A stretch of 64,000 nt of DNA from Gentiana macrophylla (GCA_026214975.1 CM047813.1:26978797-27042796); one strand, 5' to 3'. Shown: positions 1-12,572, numbered from the stretch's first letter. The notes: a model not told the origin generated them from the letters alone. A program made the numbers and translations.

Positions 1-1750
1 AATATACCTGTAGTCTTTGATAGTAGTAGGTCGTCAAAAGATGTAGGAGCTTTAAGGTGGTTAGGAAGTAAGCGTAGGTAATATCGCTCGCCTTCGGTTG
101 GACTGACTGTAACGACACGTTCAACCACTTTACCTTTTTTCGGTCGTCCATGCGTTTGCATTCGTCCCAAACAAAATATTTGGGAAAATCTTTATATAAG
201 CAAATGTAATTGTTTAGCCGCGTTCATTAGTTCCGTTCATGTAGAAGAACTGTGAGAGCATAGTCCGAGAGAGGAAAGTGATTGTTACTATTGCATTTAG
301 ATCTTGGTTTGGAAAACGAAACCTGGTAGTTGTTCGGTAAGTGTATATCAGTAAGGGAACAACGGTTGGGGTATGTCAAAGAGCGCGAACGAGTAAAGTC
401 GCCCCAGACCTGGGTGGTGAGACCCAACGGCCTTTTGATATTCTTCAATCCCATCCGTTATGTCGTTGGTGGAAATTTGGAAAGCAATTTTATCGTGGCC
501 TTTGTAAAAATATATTTGTACATATACTTAACGAGTTTTATTGTTGAACAAATTTCAATGTCAATATGGCAGTCATACTTCCTTAGTAAATAAGGATTAT
601 AAGTAACCACCCAACAGTTGTCAAGATTGCGGCCACGTACTCTGGTGTAGACGCTGTGGTTCCGCCGCCTGTAATAAGGGTAACTATCGGTTCCATGGGC
701 AGTTTCTGTTCAGCGAGCCACAAGGGCCGTGCATCATGTGCCTAGAAACAAGAGCGTAGAGTTCAAAATCAATGTCAGGGTCTGGCAGTTTGGCACTTAT
801 GAAACGGTCGTAAGCCTCAAGATTTAAAGGTTTGTATTCCTTTCTCATTATTAGAAGTATGTGAGCATGCGGCAACCCTCATTTTTGAAATTCAATGGAG
901 TAAACACATGATTTTGCAACTCCCAGTACGTGGTGTTTTAGAAGATCTTTTTTCAGCATTTCAAGTCTGGCGCGGAACACGGGTAAGCAAATCCGGACAA
1001 TTCTTGGGGAGTTCATGTGGGAGTAGATTATATGTAATTTCGTGGCCATGAGGAATTGCATGTTACGGTTAGGAAAAAGTCAGGTTTGCCAAATTGCTGG
1101 ACTAAAGACATTGCGTCTAATTATCGTTTTCTCATGTCTCTAAGACCGCTCATGAAAGATGGAGGGAGTATTAATTTACGGCCTACTGATGAACCCATGG
1201 CATTACCAGTCACAATATTATCGACTATTCCCTGTAGGCATTCTGTGCGGATTTCTTTTTGTTGCTTCCTGAGGTACTGTAACCTGGAGGTTTCAACTTT
1301 GACGAGCATATCGACAATGTATTGTTGGATTAATCTACCTGTGCGTAAAAGCATTGTCATAGCATGATCACGTATTTGTAACGTGAAACAATGATACTGT
1401 CTGCAGGACACTATATTCTGCTTCCGGACACCTTTGGCATGGACTGCATGAGGGGGGATATATTAGTAGCTGACCTTAGGTATGTGAAGAAGAAAACATT
1501 GAAGGTAAGAGATTGAAGTAGATGGGGTAGGTGAACATGGGAAACCTTCTTCTTCGTTTCTAAGTAGATGTTCGGTTGTGTGAGTCCTGGGATTGACTGG
1601 GGGTAGTGGAACATGGCACGTGTAGCCGCGTTTGCACGTGTTCTGTATCCAGGACCATTGTAAAATTTGTGCAATAATCTAAACAACTTTATGTGTTTTA
1701 CTTTGCGTATATTGTGAAACAACTTTGTTACGAACCACGATCGATGTGGT
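1..1750 (-). pseudogene. Helitron Rep-domain relic, tandem copy A
   Basis: Reading the minus strand from about 1740 down to 1 gives broken pieces of a Helitron Rep/helicase protein in the right order. They include a QYHCF...LLRTGRLIQQYIVD block (1411-1121), the HUH-type motif in PHAHILLIM (near 870), the HMMHGPCG block (near 740), and the block after the tyrosine motif (454-227). Frameshifts and stops separate the pieces, so it is dead. The HUH endonuclease of Helitrons nicks and joins single strands during rolling-circle transposition. Nearly the same sequence recurs at 10789-12540 (copy B). Copy A lacks the N-terminal part present in copy B at 14725-15900: sequence near 1670 jumps straight to what copy B has at 16070. 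The PIF1-like helicase half is not in the window; it may lie to the left. Confidence 0.8.
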
Positions 1751-1848
1751 TAAACCAAACTAAATATATATGATTTCAAATGGAGAACATCAAGCCTAGG
1801 TAAAGAATACGAGAACAAAATATATGTATCTAGATATATGTCTGCATA

Positions 1849-1933
<85 letters not shown>

Positions 1934-2390
1934 ATATATATGTATATACATATACATACATATATGTATGTATGTAGTAATAAAGGAAATGTAAAATGTC
2001 TAAATGTATATATGTATAGGTATATATTTAGTAATTAAATAAATGTAGTTTATTGCCGTAATTTGGAATTTGTAAATCATTAAACATTGTGGGAAGGCAG
2101 AAGTAATAATATATACTTGTTATAATAATGGGAACTTACTACAGTAGATGAGCAGTTGCCCTGTGTTGATGTGTTCGATAGATCTGGAGAATAACACAAG
2201 AAAACAAAAGGAAGAAGTTAAAATAAACCTAATAAAGACCGATTGAATTTGATAGAAGTAACTTATACACTGCCATACACTAAGAATATGCACTAACCGA
2301 ACCTCCTGGCCATTAGCAAGAAGAGTGAGAAAGACCATAAAAGAAAAAGTAATCTAGGCATGCAGATGGCGTGTAGTTAGGAGAACATCG
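1751..2390. other. Non-coding Helitron flank, copy A
   Basis: AT-rich DNA that matches 16090-16740 of copy B apart from the microsatellite. From about 2240 to 2390 copy A holds unrelated sequence where copy B has the start of a plus-strand open frame, so one copy was altered there. No gene is seen. Confidence 0.6.
1843..1975. repeat. (TA)n/(TG)n microsatellite
   Basis: A run of TA dinucleotides with TG and TATG/TACA tracts. The matching place in copy B (about 16250-16350) has a much shorter version, so the tract expanded in copy A after the duplication. Reading frames through it give only Tyr-Ile repeats and are not genes. Confidence 0.9.
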
Positions 2391-2563
2391 TTTTGGACCT
2401 GCTTCGTGAGAGAAACCAGGTGAAAGCCATGTTGGAGGAAACAGCTACTCAGAAGGCAATGTTCGCAGCTGAGAAAACAATGTACAGGAGCCTGTACGAA
2501 GACTAGAGGCTTGCCAAAACACTGAAGCGTAAGCTGGCTGCGTATGAGTTAGCAGCTGATTAA
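2391..2563 (+). pseudogene. Broken copy of Helitron-flank open frame
   Basis: A short plus-strand frame with the blocks DLLRERNQVKAMLEE and YRSLYED corresponds to the C-terminal half of the open frame at 16618-16908. Here CAG (Gln) has become a TAG stop after YRSLYED, and the N-terminal half is missing. The sequence is cut by the ATTAA target site of the LTR element that starts at 2564. I do not recognise the family; the composition suggests a helical segment, possibly a captured host-gene fragment. Confidence 0.4.
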
Positions 2564-4787
2564 TGATGAGCGAAAATTCACCCACTAAAAATACATTTAT
2601 AAAGACTGCATGAATCGTGGGTAAACTAACTCTCTAACCGGGCAGCGATACCGGTCGATTGCTAGGATAGCTACAGGAGTACGAGGTCGTCCCAAGAGAA
2701 ATGTGGTTGTGAGTACCAAAATGAACGTCGAACTTAGTCTAGGCGATCAAAGTTTTAGGTGGAGTTTTTATACTAATGCGAAAAATAAATTTTAACTAAC
2801 GAGATTAACTAGGTGATTAAAAGCATAGCCGAGCCATAATCCAACAAAGTTATCTCCCCACAGAAAAAACTTGATAAGGAGTGTGTTTTATCCGATTCGG
2901 TTCATATGACATTCACGGGTGTTAACTCTTTATTCTTGCGTTAAGATCTGAACAAATTCTCACTTAACCCCCCACACTAGGTTTATTAACCCTCCTTGTA
3001 GAGCTAACTCGCTTAACATGGTTGACCGGAATAAAAAGCCGTTGAAAAACCTCACAAAACATAATTTTAACGTATCACTTAGGTTGCCAATCTAACGATT
3101 AAGACTATGGTTTAGTGATTTTAAAACATGTTTCGCACATCTCGTAAAAATAAGAATTTCACTTAGGCATAGTCCAGATCTGTCACTTAGATTGTCAATC
3201 TAACAATCAGGACTATGATTAGTGATATCCATATCTCACATCTCACCACAAAATACATTTATAAGCTCGATGTAACCGTGAACAAAGTTGTCAATTTTAT
3301 TCAAAGTTAGGAAAATGATCAAAACGGGTTTTAAAACATGAGTTTATCATACGAACGTTTAATTACGCGCACACAACTCCCATCTCGTCTCCCGAGGGTT
3401 AATTTTACCCGTTTTCACATAATTCGGCTATGTTTAGTTTAACTACTCATATTAACGAAAATAACAACGAAAATAACAAAACGAAAGAAAACAAAACGAA
3501 AAAGATAACTACAGCTATATAGATATACGTATAGATATATATATAGATATATATAGATATAGATATATATATAGTATACGTATATATATATATATTTATA
3601 CTAATTGCATAAAAGTAAAAGAAAGCAATAAAAGACGGAAACGAAATTATATTAAAAGCGATAACTAGTGGGTTATTACAATCGACATTACAACGACATA
3701 TATTACTACATATAGACTTCAAAACATAATTAAAAGAAGGAAGAAGGAGAAGAAGGGGGGCAAAAGGTCTCTCGTGCATGTCTTGTGTTCCATATATATA
3801 GAAAATGTTGAAGCCGGATCGATCCGGATTAGTGCCGGATCGATCCGAGCTCATCATCACTAATCATTGCAGTAACATGCAAAGACACATGCAAATGGGA
3901 ATTTTATATATAATTATATATTAAACTTCTAAAATTCATATCTTGAGTTGTAGGCCTCCAATAATTATGATTCAAACGTCAAAATTAAGCTCTCGGAAAA
4001 TTCTTCAACTTTCATGAAGGACACTTCTTCAGAAAACGCCGTTTTGATGGGCCATTCCCATTACGTGTCGTTTGCGACATTTTCCTTAATACAAATCAAT
4101 TAGCCACTTGACCACCATTTGAGTTGTAGAAGTCCGATTGACTTGATTCAAAATCCTTTGGAAAGCTCGTTGAATAATCTACAACTTTCATGAAGGATTC
4201 TTCTTCAAAACGCCGCTTTTGATGGCCATTCGTATGTCGTGTCGTTTTCGGGATTTTTACTATTACGAATCGATTAGCCACTTGGTCATAACTTGAGTTG
4301 TAGACCTCAATTAACATGATTCAAAATGCGTTGGAAAGCTCTATCAAAGATCTACAACTTTCATTAAGGCCACCTCTTCAGAAAATGCCGTTTTAATGGG
4401 CCATTGGTTCGTCGAAGATATAAATCGTTAGTGACACTACTGAACCACCGATCCACTCGACCTTTTAAGCTTGTGCACACTCTTATATCCCCATAACCAC
4501 CTCTTTTAGGCCTCAAAAGCGTGTCGTTACTCGGGATTTTGGTTAACCTATAATTATGCAATAAACCACCAAAATACCAAACGTAAATCCGACACACGAC
4601 ACACCGTTACTAAACCGCTACAAAACTATAAAACACGCTAAAAATATGATATTTTATATAATAACTACTACTAACATATTTAGATGAAACATAGGAATTA
4701 ATGACTCGAATCGATATAAAAATACTCGAAATGATATCGAAACGGGTTGAAAAGTTATAAAAATAACGGTGAATTTTTCCGTTATCA
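2564..4787 (-). repeat. 3' LTR of non-autonomous element copy 1
   Basis: About 2.22 kb. The ends are near-perfect inverted repeats of some 20 bases (plus-strand start TGATGAGCGAAAATTCACCC; plus-strand end GGTGAATTTTTCCGTTATCA). It contains an AT dinucleotide tract (3520-3600) and paired palindromes at 3814-3827 and 3835-3847. It is the same family as 7931-10164, 24605-26839 and 29972-32187. Confidence 0.92.
3814..3847 (-). promoter_or_regulatory. Palindrome doublet next to LTR TATA box
   Basis: A perfect 14-base palindrome CCGGATCGATCCGG is followed 8 bases on by a 13-base copy. On the element's coding strand the pair sits just upstream of a TATA-like CTATATATATGG (plus strand 3790-3801). 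The arrangement recurs at 9189-9222, 25858-25891 and 31219-31252, and as two doublets in the solo LTR (14024-14058 and 14139-14173). I infer a protein-binding site of the LTR promoter. Confidence 0.5.
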
Positions 4788-4800
4788 CAACCCCACTTAG
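4788..4800 (-). other. Polypurine tract of copy 1
   Basis: The minus strand reads AAGTGGGGTTG just before the 3' LTR, the expected plus-strand primer for reverse transcription. The second copy has the same tract with one more G (26840-26852). Confidence 0.75.
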
Positions 4801-6738
4801 CTTTTGGTCGTCCTCGAACAAAATTAGCGATAAAATAAAATGAATGAGGAAAAATTCATGAAGATAAGATATAAATGACAATCGGATGATACAACCAATT
4901 GAATCATAATCACACGTTAACCGCAATATAAGTGTGTGTGATGTTTTTCAATTTCCACTATCCTCTCTTGAATAAATCAAGCAAACGCACTAGTATCCAT
5001 TCGCACAATCCTAACAACTTTCCTAGGTATAGCGAATATGATTCCACACAAAGTCCTCCCGTGTACTTATTAGGATAATCCCTAAAGCATATCATTTAGT
5101 TTATCTTTGGGGATAGTCGAAAGATAACTAAGTCTTCAACCAACTTTTTCTTTTCTTTTCTATTTTTTTCTTTTTCTTTTCATAGAATACTAACATATCC
5201 GAACTCATTGCCAAAATCGACTATCTTGTAAAGCGTCATGAGGTGAGATCGAATACATTAATACCTATCTAACTCTTTTTTTTTTTTTTTTTTTTCACAT
5301 GTGTAGCTTATGCCCTCATTCCCAAAGAATAGGATGTTTCATGATAACACCACTAGCTTTGGACTACTATCATCGAGGCAATCGGGAGCTTTTAAGCCTC
5401 ATAGTGGTATAGGACGTTTCGTGATAACACCCTACCGCACTCAAATCATTGGTAGCTACAACCGACATATATATAGTTTATCTTATTTTGATATTCTTCC
5501 TATCACATTCAAACCTTCAGATATTCACAGTACACGTTCAGAAATTAGGTACTAAGTTACTACTATTTCTAGGATAAACCACTAGGATACTGAATGGGTA
5601 CAGTTTAAAATTTCCGTTTCAATATCAAAGGCTTACGTGAACAAGGAATTCATGTTACACAAATATATTTGGAATTACAATGCACTTACGGTTCACGTTG
5701 GTTATACATATCCAATTTGATCATTACATCTTTAAATCCATGAAATATATACCTTATAAAAATTATTTTAATCAACTAAATAATGCTCGAAAAGATCAAC
5801 AACTAAGGGTTTAAACACTTCATCGCCATTTCTAGACCATCCTCGACTCTACCCCCACTTACGATTTTGCATTATCCTTAAACATATTGAGTGAGATAGA
5901 GAGGAGAACTTAGCTTATAAACTTGGCGGAAAAGATGCTATCAAATCCCGTAACGACCATGAGAAAGCACGTCCCTAATCCTCAGAACAAAACAAACAAA
6001 ACAAAGCCAACACGGGACATGGTCCTCGTGCCAAAATATGTAATAGGGATATGGGAATAATAAGAAAATGACCCTGTTACGTCAGAAAACTCGATAGCAT
6101 ATCACATAATAGCTTTAGATGGAAAAATAACCTTAACGGGTAAAACACAGAACATCTAAGCATATACGTATTATAGAAAGTATCACAAGAGCATATATCA
6201 CAGTCAAGTCAGCTATTCTTAGTTTCATTTTTTATTACACACAGTTTTATTAAAGTGGGAATACTCACCACTCTACTACAACGACTAGAAATTTGAAACA
6301 GACTAGATCATGAAATGTAATGTGTGAAAGAGTATTGAGTCTTTTATACCCAGATCCTCAAAGGGTTCAATAACCTAAGTCCAAGAAATGATGCATTTGA
6401 ATTTTTATCTTTTTCTCCATCGGGATTTTCGGATAACCACCTAATCATTCCCTCTTAATGAAATTCAAACATTCATCCTGAGACTTGGTTGTGCTTTGTG
6501 TTCATCTTTCATACAGATTCTACATTTCATTAAGACTAGTCTTATTCAAATTATTTATTTAACGGGCTGCCTCCGGTGGCGCTTTTGTTTAACGTCGTTA
6601 AGCTCGGCGGGGTGACTTTAAACAGACTCAATCAACCAAAATCCGAACTCAAGAAGATCAATAGCTTAAGAAAAATTAACAAAGCGAGAACCATCGAAAT
6701 TAAATTGTCTAGAAACGTACCTCGTTTGGCTCTCGATG
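4801..6738 (-). other. Non-coding interior of copy 1
   Basis: Almost 2 kb between the polypurine tract and the gag-like frame, with pyrimidine tracts at 5140-5180 and 5275-5295. No coding motif of pol was found on either strand. The same DNA is present at 26853-28770 of the second copy, so it is a fixed part of this family. Confidence 0.75.
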
Positions 6739-7577
6739 CTACCTCCTCCCATTTGTCGAACCTTCTTTTATCGACTGTCGAACCATCTTCTTTTGAAAAT
6801 CACCATAAAGCTCATCCATCGGGAGTACACAAATTCGGACCCGCAAAAATTTATCCTCACATAGTGGATAGTAATCCGGGACTGATATATCAACTTTTAC
6901 CAACTCTCCCAGTGGCTTTACCAAAGATGGCCAATCAATCTCCCGATCCTCTAACTCTGAAATCTCATTATCGCAAACTGAATCCTCAACCTTATTCTCA
7001 ACCTGAACTTCTTCAATGAGCACTTCATCTTTCCCAACCACCTCACATGTCTCTGCCTCTTTCACATACCTCACTAATTCAATCAATTCCCCCACCTTGT
7101 CTTGAAGATTTCTTATGGCGGAGTCAGTACTTACCTTGAACTCCTGCATGTCCAACAGTCGCTCTTCCAAGACCTGGTTCAATCGTTCTAATTGCTCTAT
7201 TTGACTGTCGGTGAATTCTTCTTGTGGCATGGGGGAAAACTGATCGTATTGACTTTGATATATTGGAGGTGAGTAGCAGTTTTCTTGCCATTCCAGACAC
7301 TTATCAGGTGGCTGAATCTGGTTGAAGCTATCAACACATTGAGCATGAACACCGTAATCCTGATAAGCACCAGGGTTAGGACAACCCTCGTAATATGGTG
7401 GCTCATTACTCGAATAACCAAAATTCTCGATCTGATATGCATTAGAGCACTTATAATCCCATGAACCTTGGTTATTTTGTCTTTGTTGATATTGAGGCTC
7501 GGACCTAATCATTGTTGATAAGGTTGGTAGGGGTATTGTTGTTCAGGTGAGTAATATTGATTGAAAAATCCTTCCAT
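6739..7577 (-). CDS. Gag-region-like protein of non-autonomous LTR element
   Basis: A natural ATG at 7577 starts MEGFFNQYYSPEQQYPYQPY, followed by a one-base frame slip near 7512 into a 257-residue open frame ending at 6739. The protein is Gln/Tyr/Pro-rich at the N terminus, then has a heptad-like helical segment (EQLERLNQVLEERLLDMQEF and on), then an acidic Glu/Val-rich stretch, then a short domain with VDISVPDYYPLCEDKF and LPMDELYGDF. There is no CCHC zinc knuckle and no protease or RT motif. It lies directly downstream of the PBS, where gag belongs. The second copy (28770-29590) carries the same frame but badly broken. I do not recognise a named family; a coiled-coil protein that helps packaging is a guess. 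Confidence 0.6.
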
Positions 7578-7908
7578 TTAAGCTCAAACTGCAAGATTTC
7601 AGAAAACAACACGAAAACAATAATTTTTTTTTTTTTTTTTTTTTTTTTTTATTTTTATTTTTAAAACACACGATATTTAGACCCCTCAAAAAGTTATGGT
7701 AGCCGAAGGCCCTAATCCCGCTTTAGCCGGACTTACAAGATATCACCTCCAAGAGGCTAAGTACCAAAGTCGTATTCAAACCGAGTTCAGACAATATCAC
7801 TTCAAAGATCCATAGCTCTTATCGACATCTAAATAAAACAAAGAAAATAAAAACCTAGGCCCAAGCCTTCGGTTCACTTACAAGATATCACAACAATATC
7901 ACACATTT

Positions 7909-7925
7909 CCCCGGCAACGGCGCCA
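7909..7925 (-). other. Primer binding site (tRNA-Asp)
   Basis: The plus strand CCCCGGCAACGGCGCCA equals the 3' end of plant tRNA-Asp, so the minus strand is its complement, five bases from the end of the 5' LTR. Many plant Ty3-type elements (Athila and Tat groups) use this primer. Confidence 0.85.
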
Positions 7926-7930
7926 ATTTT

Positions 7931-10164
7931 TGATGAGCGAAAAATTCACCCACTAAAAATACATTTATAAAGACTCATGAATCGTGGTAAACTAACTCTC
8001 TAACCGGCAGAGTACCAGTGTCGATTGCTAGGATGAGATACAGGAGTACGAGGTCGTCCCAAGAGAAATGTGGTTGTGAGTACCAAAATGAACGTCGAAC
8101 TTAGTCTAAAGCGATCAAAGTTTTAGGTGGAGTTTTTATACTAATGCGAAAAATAAATTTTAACTAACGAGATTAACTAGGTGATTAAAAAGCATAGCCG
8201 AGCCATAATCCAACAAAGTTATCTCCCACAGAAAAACTTGATAAGGAGTGTGTTTTATCTCGATTCGATTCATATGACATTCACGGGTGTTAACTCTTTA
8301 TTCTTGCGTTAAGATCTCGAAAATGACTCTCACTTAACCCCCCACACTAGGTTTATTAACCCTCCTTGTAGAGAGCTAACTCGCTTAACATGGTTGACCG
8401 GAATAAAAAGCCGTTGAAAAACCTCACAAAAACATAATTTTAACGTATCACTTAGGTTGCCAATCTAACGATTAAGACTATGGTTTAGTGATTTTAAAAC
8501 ATTTTTCGCACATCTCGTAAAAATAAGAATTTCACTTAGGCATAGTCCAGATCATCACTTAGATTGTCAATCTAACAATCGGGACTATGATTAGTGATAT
8601 CCATATCTCACATCTCACCACAAAATACATTTATAAGCTCGATGTAACCGTGAACAAAGTTGTCAATTTTATTCAAAGTTAGGAAAATGATCAAAACGGG
8701 TTTTAAAACATGAGTTTATCATACTGAACGCTTTAATTACGCGCACACAACTCCCATCTCGTCTCCCGAGGTTAATTTTACCCGCTTTCACATAATTCGG
8801 CTATGTTTAGTTTAACTACTCATATTAACGAAAATAACAACGAAAATAACAAAACGAAAGAAAACAAAACGAAAAAGATAACTACAGCTATATAGATATA
8901 CGTATAGATATATATATAGATATATATAGATATAGATATATATATAGTATACGTATATATATATATATATATATTTATACTAATTGCATAAAAGTAAAAG
9001 AAAGCAATAAAAGACGGAAACGAAATTATATTAAAACGATAACTAGTCGGGTTATTACACCGACATTACAACGACATATATTACTACATATAGACCCCCC
9101 AAAACATAATTAAAAGAAGGAAGAAGGAGAAGAAGGGAGGCAAAAGGTCTCTGCATGCTGTGTTCCATATATATAGAAAATGTTGAAGCCGGATCGATCC
9201 GGATTAGTGCCGGATCGATCCGAGCTCATCATCACTAATCATTGCATAACATGCAAAGACACGCACGGCGAATTTTATATATAATTATATATTAAACTTC
9301 TAAAATTCATATCTTGAGTTGTAGGCCTCCAATAATTATGATTCAAACGTCAAAATTAAGCTCTCGGAAAATTCTTCAACTTTCATGAAGGACACTTCTT
9401 CAGAAAACGTCGTTTTGATGGGCCATTCCCATTACGTGTCGTTTATGACATTTTCCTTAATACAAATCAATTAGCCACTTGACCACCATTTGAGTTGTAG
9501 AAGTCCGATTGACTTGATTCAAAATCCATTGGAAAGCTCGTTGAATAATCTACAACTTTCATGAAGGATTCTTCTTCAGAAAACGCCGTTTGATGAGCCA
9601 TTCGTATGTCGTGTCGTTTTGGGATTTTTACTATTACGAATCGATTAGCCACTTGGTCATAACTTGAGTTGTAGACCTCCAATTAACATGATTCAAAATG
9701 CGTTGGAAAGCTCTATCAAAGATCTACAACTTTCATTAAGGCCACCTCTTCAGAAAATGCCGTTTTAATGGGCCATTGGTTCGTCGAAGATATAAATCGT
9801 TAGTGACACTACTGAAACCACCGATCCACTTGACCTTTTAAGCTTGTGGCACACTCTTATATCCCCATAACCACCTCTTTTAGGCCTCAAACGTGTCGTT
9901 ACTCGGGATTTTGGTTAACCTATAATTCTCGCAATAAACCACCAAAATACCAAACGTAAATCCGACACGACACACAATCGTTACTAAACCGGTACAAAAA
10001 CTATAAAAACACGCTAAAAATATGATATTTTATATAATAACTACTACTAACATATTTAGATGAAACATAGGAATTAATGACTCGAACTGATATAAAAATA
10101 CTCGAAATGATATCAGAAACGGGTTGAAAAGTTATAAAAATAACGGTGAATTTTTCCGTTATCA
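7931..10164 (-). repeat. 5' LTR of non-autonomous element copy 1
   Basis: About 2.23 kb, the partner of 2564-4787. It has the same terminal inverted repeats, AT tract (8890-8975), palindrome doublet (9189-9202, 9210-9222) and TATA-like box at 9165-9176. Followed by the ATTAA target duplicate. Confidence 0.92.
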
Positions 10165-10169
10165 ATTAA

Positions 10170-10620
10170 CAGGCTGCCTATCATGCCCAGAGCTCTAAAA
10201 ATTGAGGGGTATGAAGGCCAGGGACAAACTGCAGGGTAGTATTAGTGTGTAGAAGTGTAGGAGTTTGAAGCATGTGCGTGTAGTGTGGTAGTTATTTTGG
10301 CAGAAAGCTAACCAAATTTTGAACCTTGTAATATAGGTAAGCTTTTCATATATCCAGCTTTTTTGGGGAGAAGTTAGATGAAGCTAAAGAAAATGTTAAT
10401 GAAGAAGCAGTATGCATGTTCTGTGTAATTCTCTATGGTGTGTTCTATATGGGAATGTAAAGTCAGTATCATGTAGTCGAAGCAAAATAACAGCCAAAGG
10501 TATGTACCTCGATGGCCTTTTAATTGTCCTGAAGTTTGTAAAGTCATGAATGGAGTAAAAGCAGTTCCTAGAAACAACTTTATTCTATCAAAAGACATAG
10601 AATTAACATTTTCCAGAACA
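10170..10620. repeat. Helitron-flank segment, duplicated at 16905-17318
   Basis: This stretch begins at the repaired insertion site (CAGGCTGCC...) and matches 16905-17318 base for base apart from small changes. It ends in a 44-base direct repeat (10577-10620 and 10621-10664 approximately, AACAACTTTATTCTATCAAA...). It marks the junction between tandem copies A and B. No gene seen. Confidence 0.7.
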
Positions 10621-10664
10621 ACTTTATTCTATCAAAAGACATAGCATTAACATTTTCCAGAATT

Positions 10665-12540
10665 TGGTTCACTTCAATAATAATAAAATGCATACCACAA
10701 ACCATGTACAATGATGCCTCTTCTAGGCATTTATCAATATCGTAGTCTAGAAGCAAGCAGATTATTGTGTAGAGCTGATTCTCGAAAACTAATATACCTA
10801 TAGTCTTTGATAGTTAGTAGGTCGTCAAAAGATGTAGGTGCTTTAAGGTGGTTAAGAAGTAAGCGTAGGTAATATCGCTCGCCTTCGGTTGGACTGACTG
10901 TAACGACACGTCCAACCACTTTACCTTTCTTTTGTTCGGTCCATGTACGTTTGCCGCTGTCCCAAACAAAATATTTGGGAAAATCTTTATATAAGCAGCG
11001 TAATTGTTTAGCACATTCATTAGTTCTGTTCATGTAGAAGAACTGTGAGAGCATAGTCCGAGAGAGGAAAGTGATTGTTACTATTACATTTAGATCTTGG
11101 GTTGGAGAGAACGAAACCTGGTAGTTGTTCGGTAAGTGTATCTGTAAGGGAACAACGTCTAGGCGTATGTCAAAGAGCGGAAACGAGTAAAGTCGCCCCT
11201 AGCTTCGGGTGGTGAGACCCAATGGCCTTTTTGATATTCTTCAATCCCATCCGGTGTGTCGTTGGTGGAAATTTGGAAAGCAATTTTATCGTGGCCTTTG
11301 TAAATATATTTGTACATATACTTAACGAGTTTTATTGTTGAACAAACTTCAATGTCAATATGGCGCTCATACTTCCTTAGTAAATAAGGATTATAAGGAA
11401 CCACCCAACAGCTTGTCAAGATTGTGGCCACGTGCTCTGTGTAGATGTAGTGGTTTCACGCTTTGTAATGAGGGTAACTATCGGTTCCATGTGTGGTGTA
11501 ACCTAGAAAATCTTTAGGATATTTATTCTTGCATTTCCCATCTCGCATGCATGGGTAGTTTCTGTTCAGCGAGCCACAAGGGCCGTGCATCATGTGCCTA
11601 GAAACAAGAGCGTAGAGTTCAAAATCAATGACAGGGTCTGGCATTTCGGCACTTATGAAACGGTCGTAAGCCTCAAGATTTAAAGGTTTGTATTCCTTTT
11701 TCATTATTAGAAGTGTGTGAGCATGCGGCAACCCTCATTTTTGAAATTCAATGGAGTAAACACATGCTTTTGCAACTCCCAGTACGTGGTGTTTTAGAAG
11801 ATCTTTTTTCACCATTTCAATTCTGGCGTGGAACACACGGGTAAGCCAATCCGGACAATTCTGGGGAGTTCATGCGGGAGTAGATTATATGTAATTTCAG
11901 GCCATGAGGAATTGCATCTTACGGTTAGGAAAAAGTCAGGTTTGCCAAGTTGCTGGACTAAAGACATTGCGTCTAAGTATCGTTTTCTCATGTCTGTAGG
12001 ACCGCCCATGAAAGATGAAGGGAGTATTACTTTACGGCCTACTGATGAACCCATGGCATTACCAGTCGCAATACTATCGACTATTTCCTGTAGGCATTCT
12101 GTGCGGATTTCTTTTTGTTGCTTCCTGAGGTACTGTAACCTGGAGGTTTCAACTTTGACGAACAGATCGACAATGTATTGTTGGAATAATCTACCTGTGC
12201 GTAAAAGCATTGTCGTAGCATGATCACGTATTTGTAACTTGAAACAATGATACTGTCTGCAGGACACTATATTCTGCTTCCGGGCTTCTTTGGCATGGAC
12301 TGCATGAGGGGGGGATATATTAGTAGCTCACCTTAGGTATGTGAAGAAGAAAACATTGAAGGTAAGAGATTGAAGTAGCTGCGGTAGGTGAATAGGGTAA
12401 ACCTTCTTCTCCGTTTCTAAGTAGATGTTCGGTTGTGTGAGTCCTGGGATTGACTAGGGGTAGTGGAACATGGCAAGTGTAGCCGCGTTTGCATATGTTC
12501 GGCATCTTTTCAATCCCACAAAGGCACCAGTTCTCCATGT
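10665..12540 (-). pseudogene. Helitron Rep domain, tandem copy B (C-terminal part)
   Basis: On the minus strand this encodes, in order, the continuation of the YDPLQY motif (from 12560), an RTGRLFQQYIVDLFVK block (12267-11809), the HUH motif PHAHTLLIM (near 11725), MMHGPCGSLNRNYPC, a KYMYKYIYKGHD block carrying the two tyrosines expected of a Y2 Rep (near 11330), and a region reaching FYMNRTNECAKQLRCLYKDF and LTIKDYRYISF (11054-10734). These are the plant Helitron Rep landmarks. Several stops and shifts break the frame. It ends near 10665, before any PIF1 helicase motif, where it runs into the copy A flank. Confidence 0.85.
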
Positions 12541-12572
12541 GGGAATAAAAGAGGTATTGTAGTGGGTCATAG

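Larger units (their letters stand above)
2564..10164 (-). mobile_element. Complete non-autonomous LTR retrotransposon, copy 1
   Basis: Two long LTRs (2564-4787 and 7931-10164) bound a 3.1 kb interior. On the minus strand the parts fall in retroelement order: 5' LTR, a PBS complementary to the 3' end of plant tRNA-Asp (7909-7925), a Gln/Tyr-rich open frame (7577-6739), non-coding DNA, a purine-rich tract (4788-4800), 3' LTR. The flanking duplication is ATTAA (2559-2563 and 10165-10169). Taking the element out restores sequence matching copy B near 16905. No protease, reverse transcriptase, RNase H or integrase is visible, so it must move with enzymes from a partner. It fits the LARD class (large retrotransposon derivative); the tRNA-Asp site suggests Ty3-type ancestry. 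Confidence 0.93.

Noticed and set aside
1838..2038. Open frame of Tyr-Ile repeats
   Set aside because: Translation of a TA/TG microsatellite.
7926..7950. TTGATGAGCGAAAA at the LTR end resembles a hammerhead ribozyme core
   Set aside because: The conserved bases are there by chance: there is no room for stem II and no matching stems I and III. The sequence is the LTR terminal inverted repeat.
11828..12223. 131-codon plus-strand frame
   Set aside because: Lies exactly opposite the Rep domain, whose minus-strand motifs are clear; the plus-strand protein has no motif.
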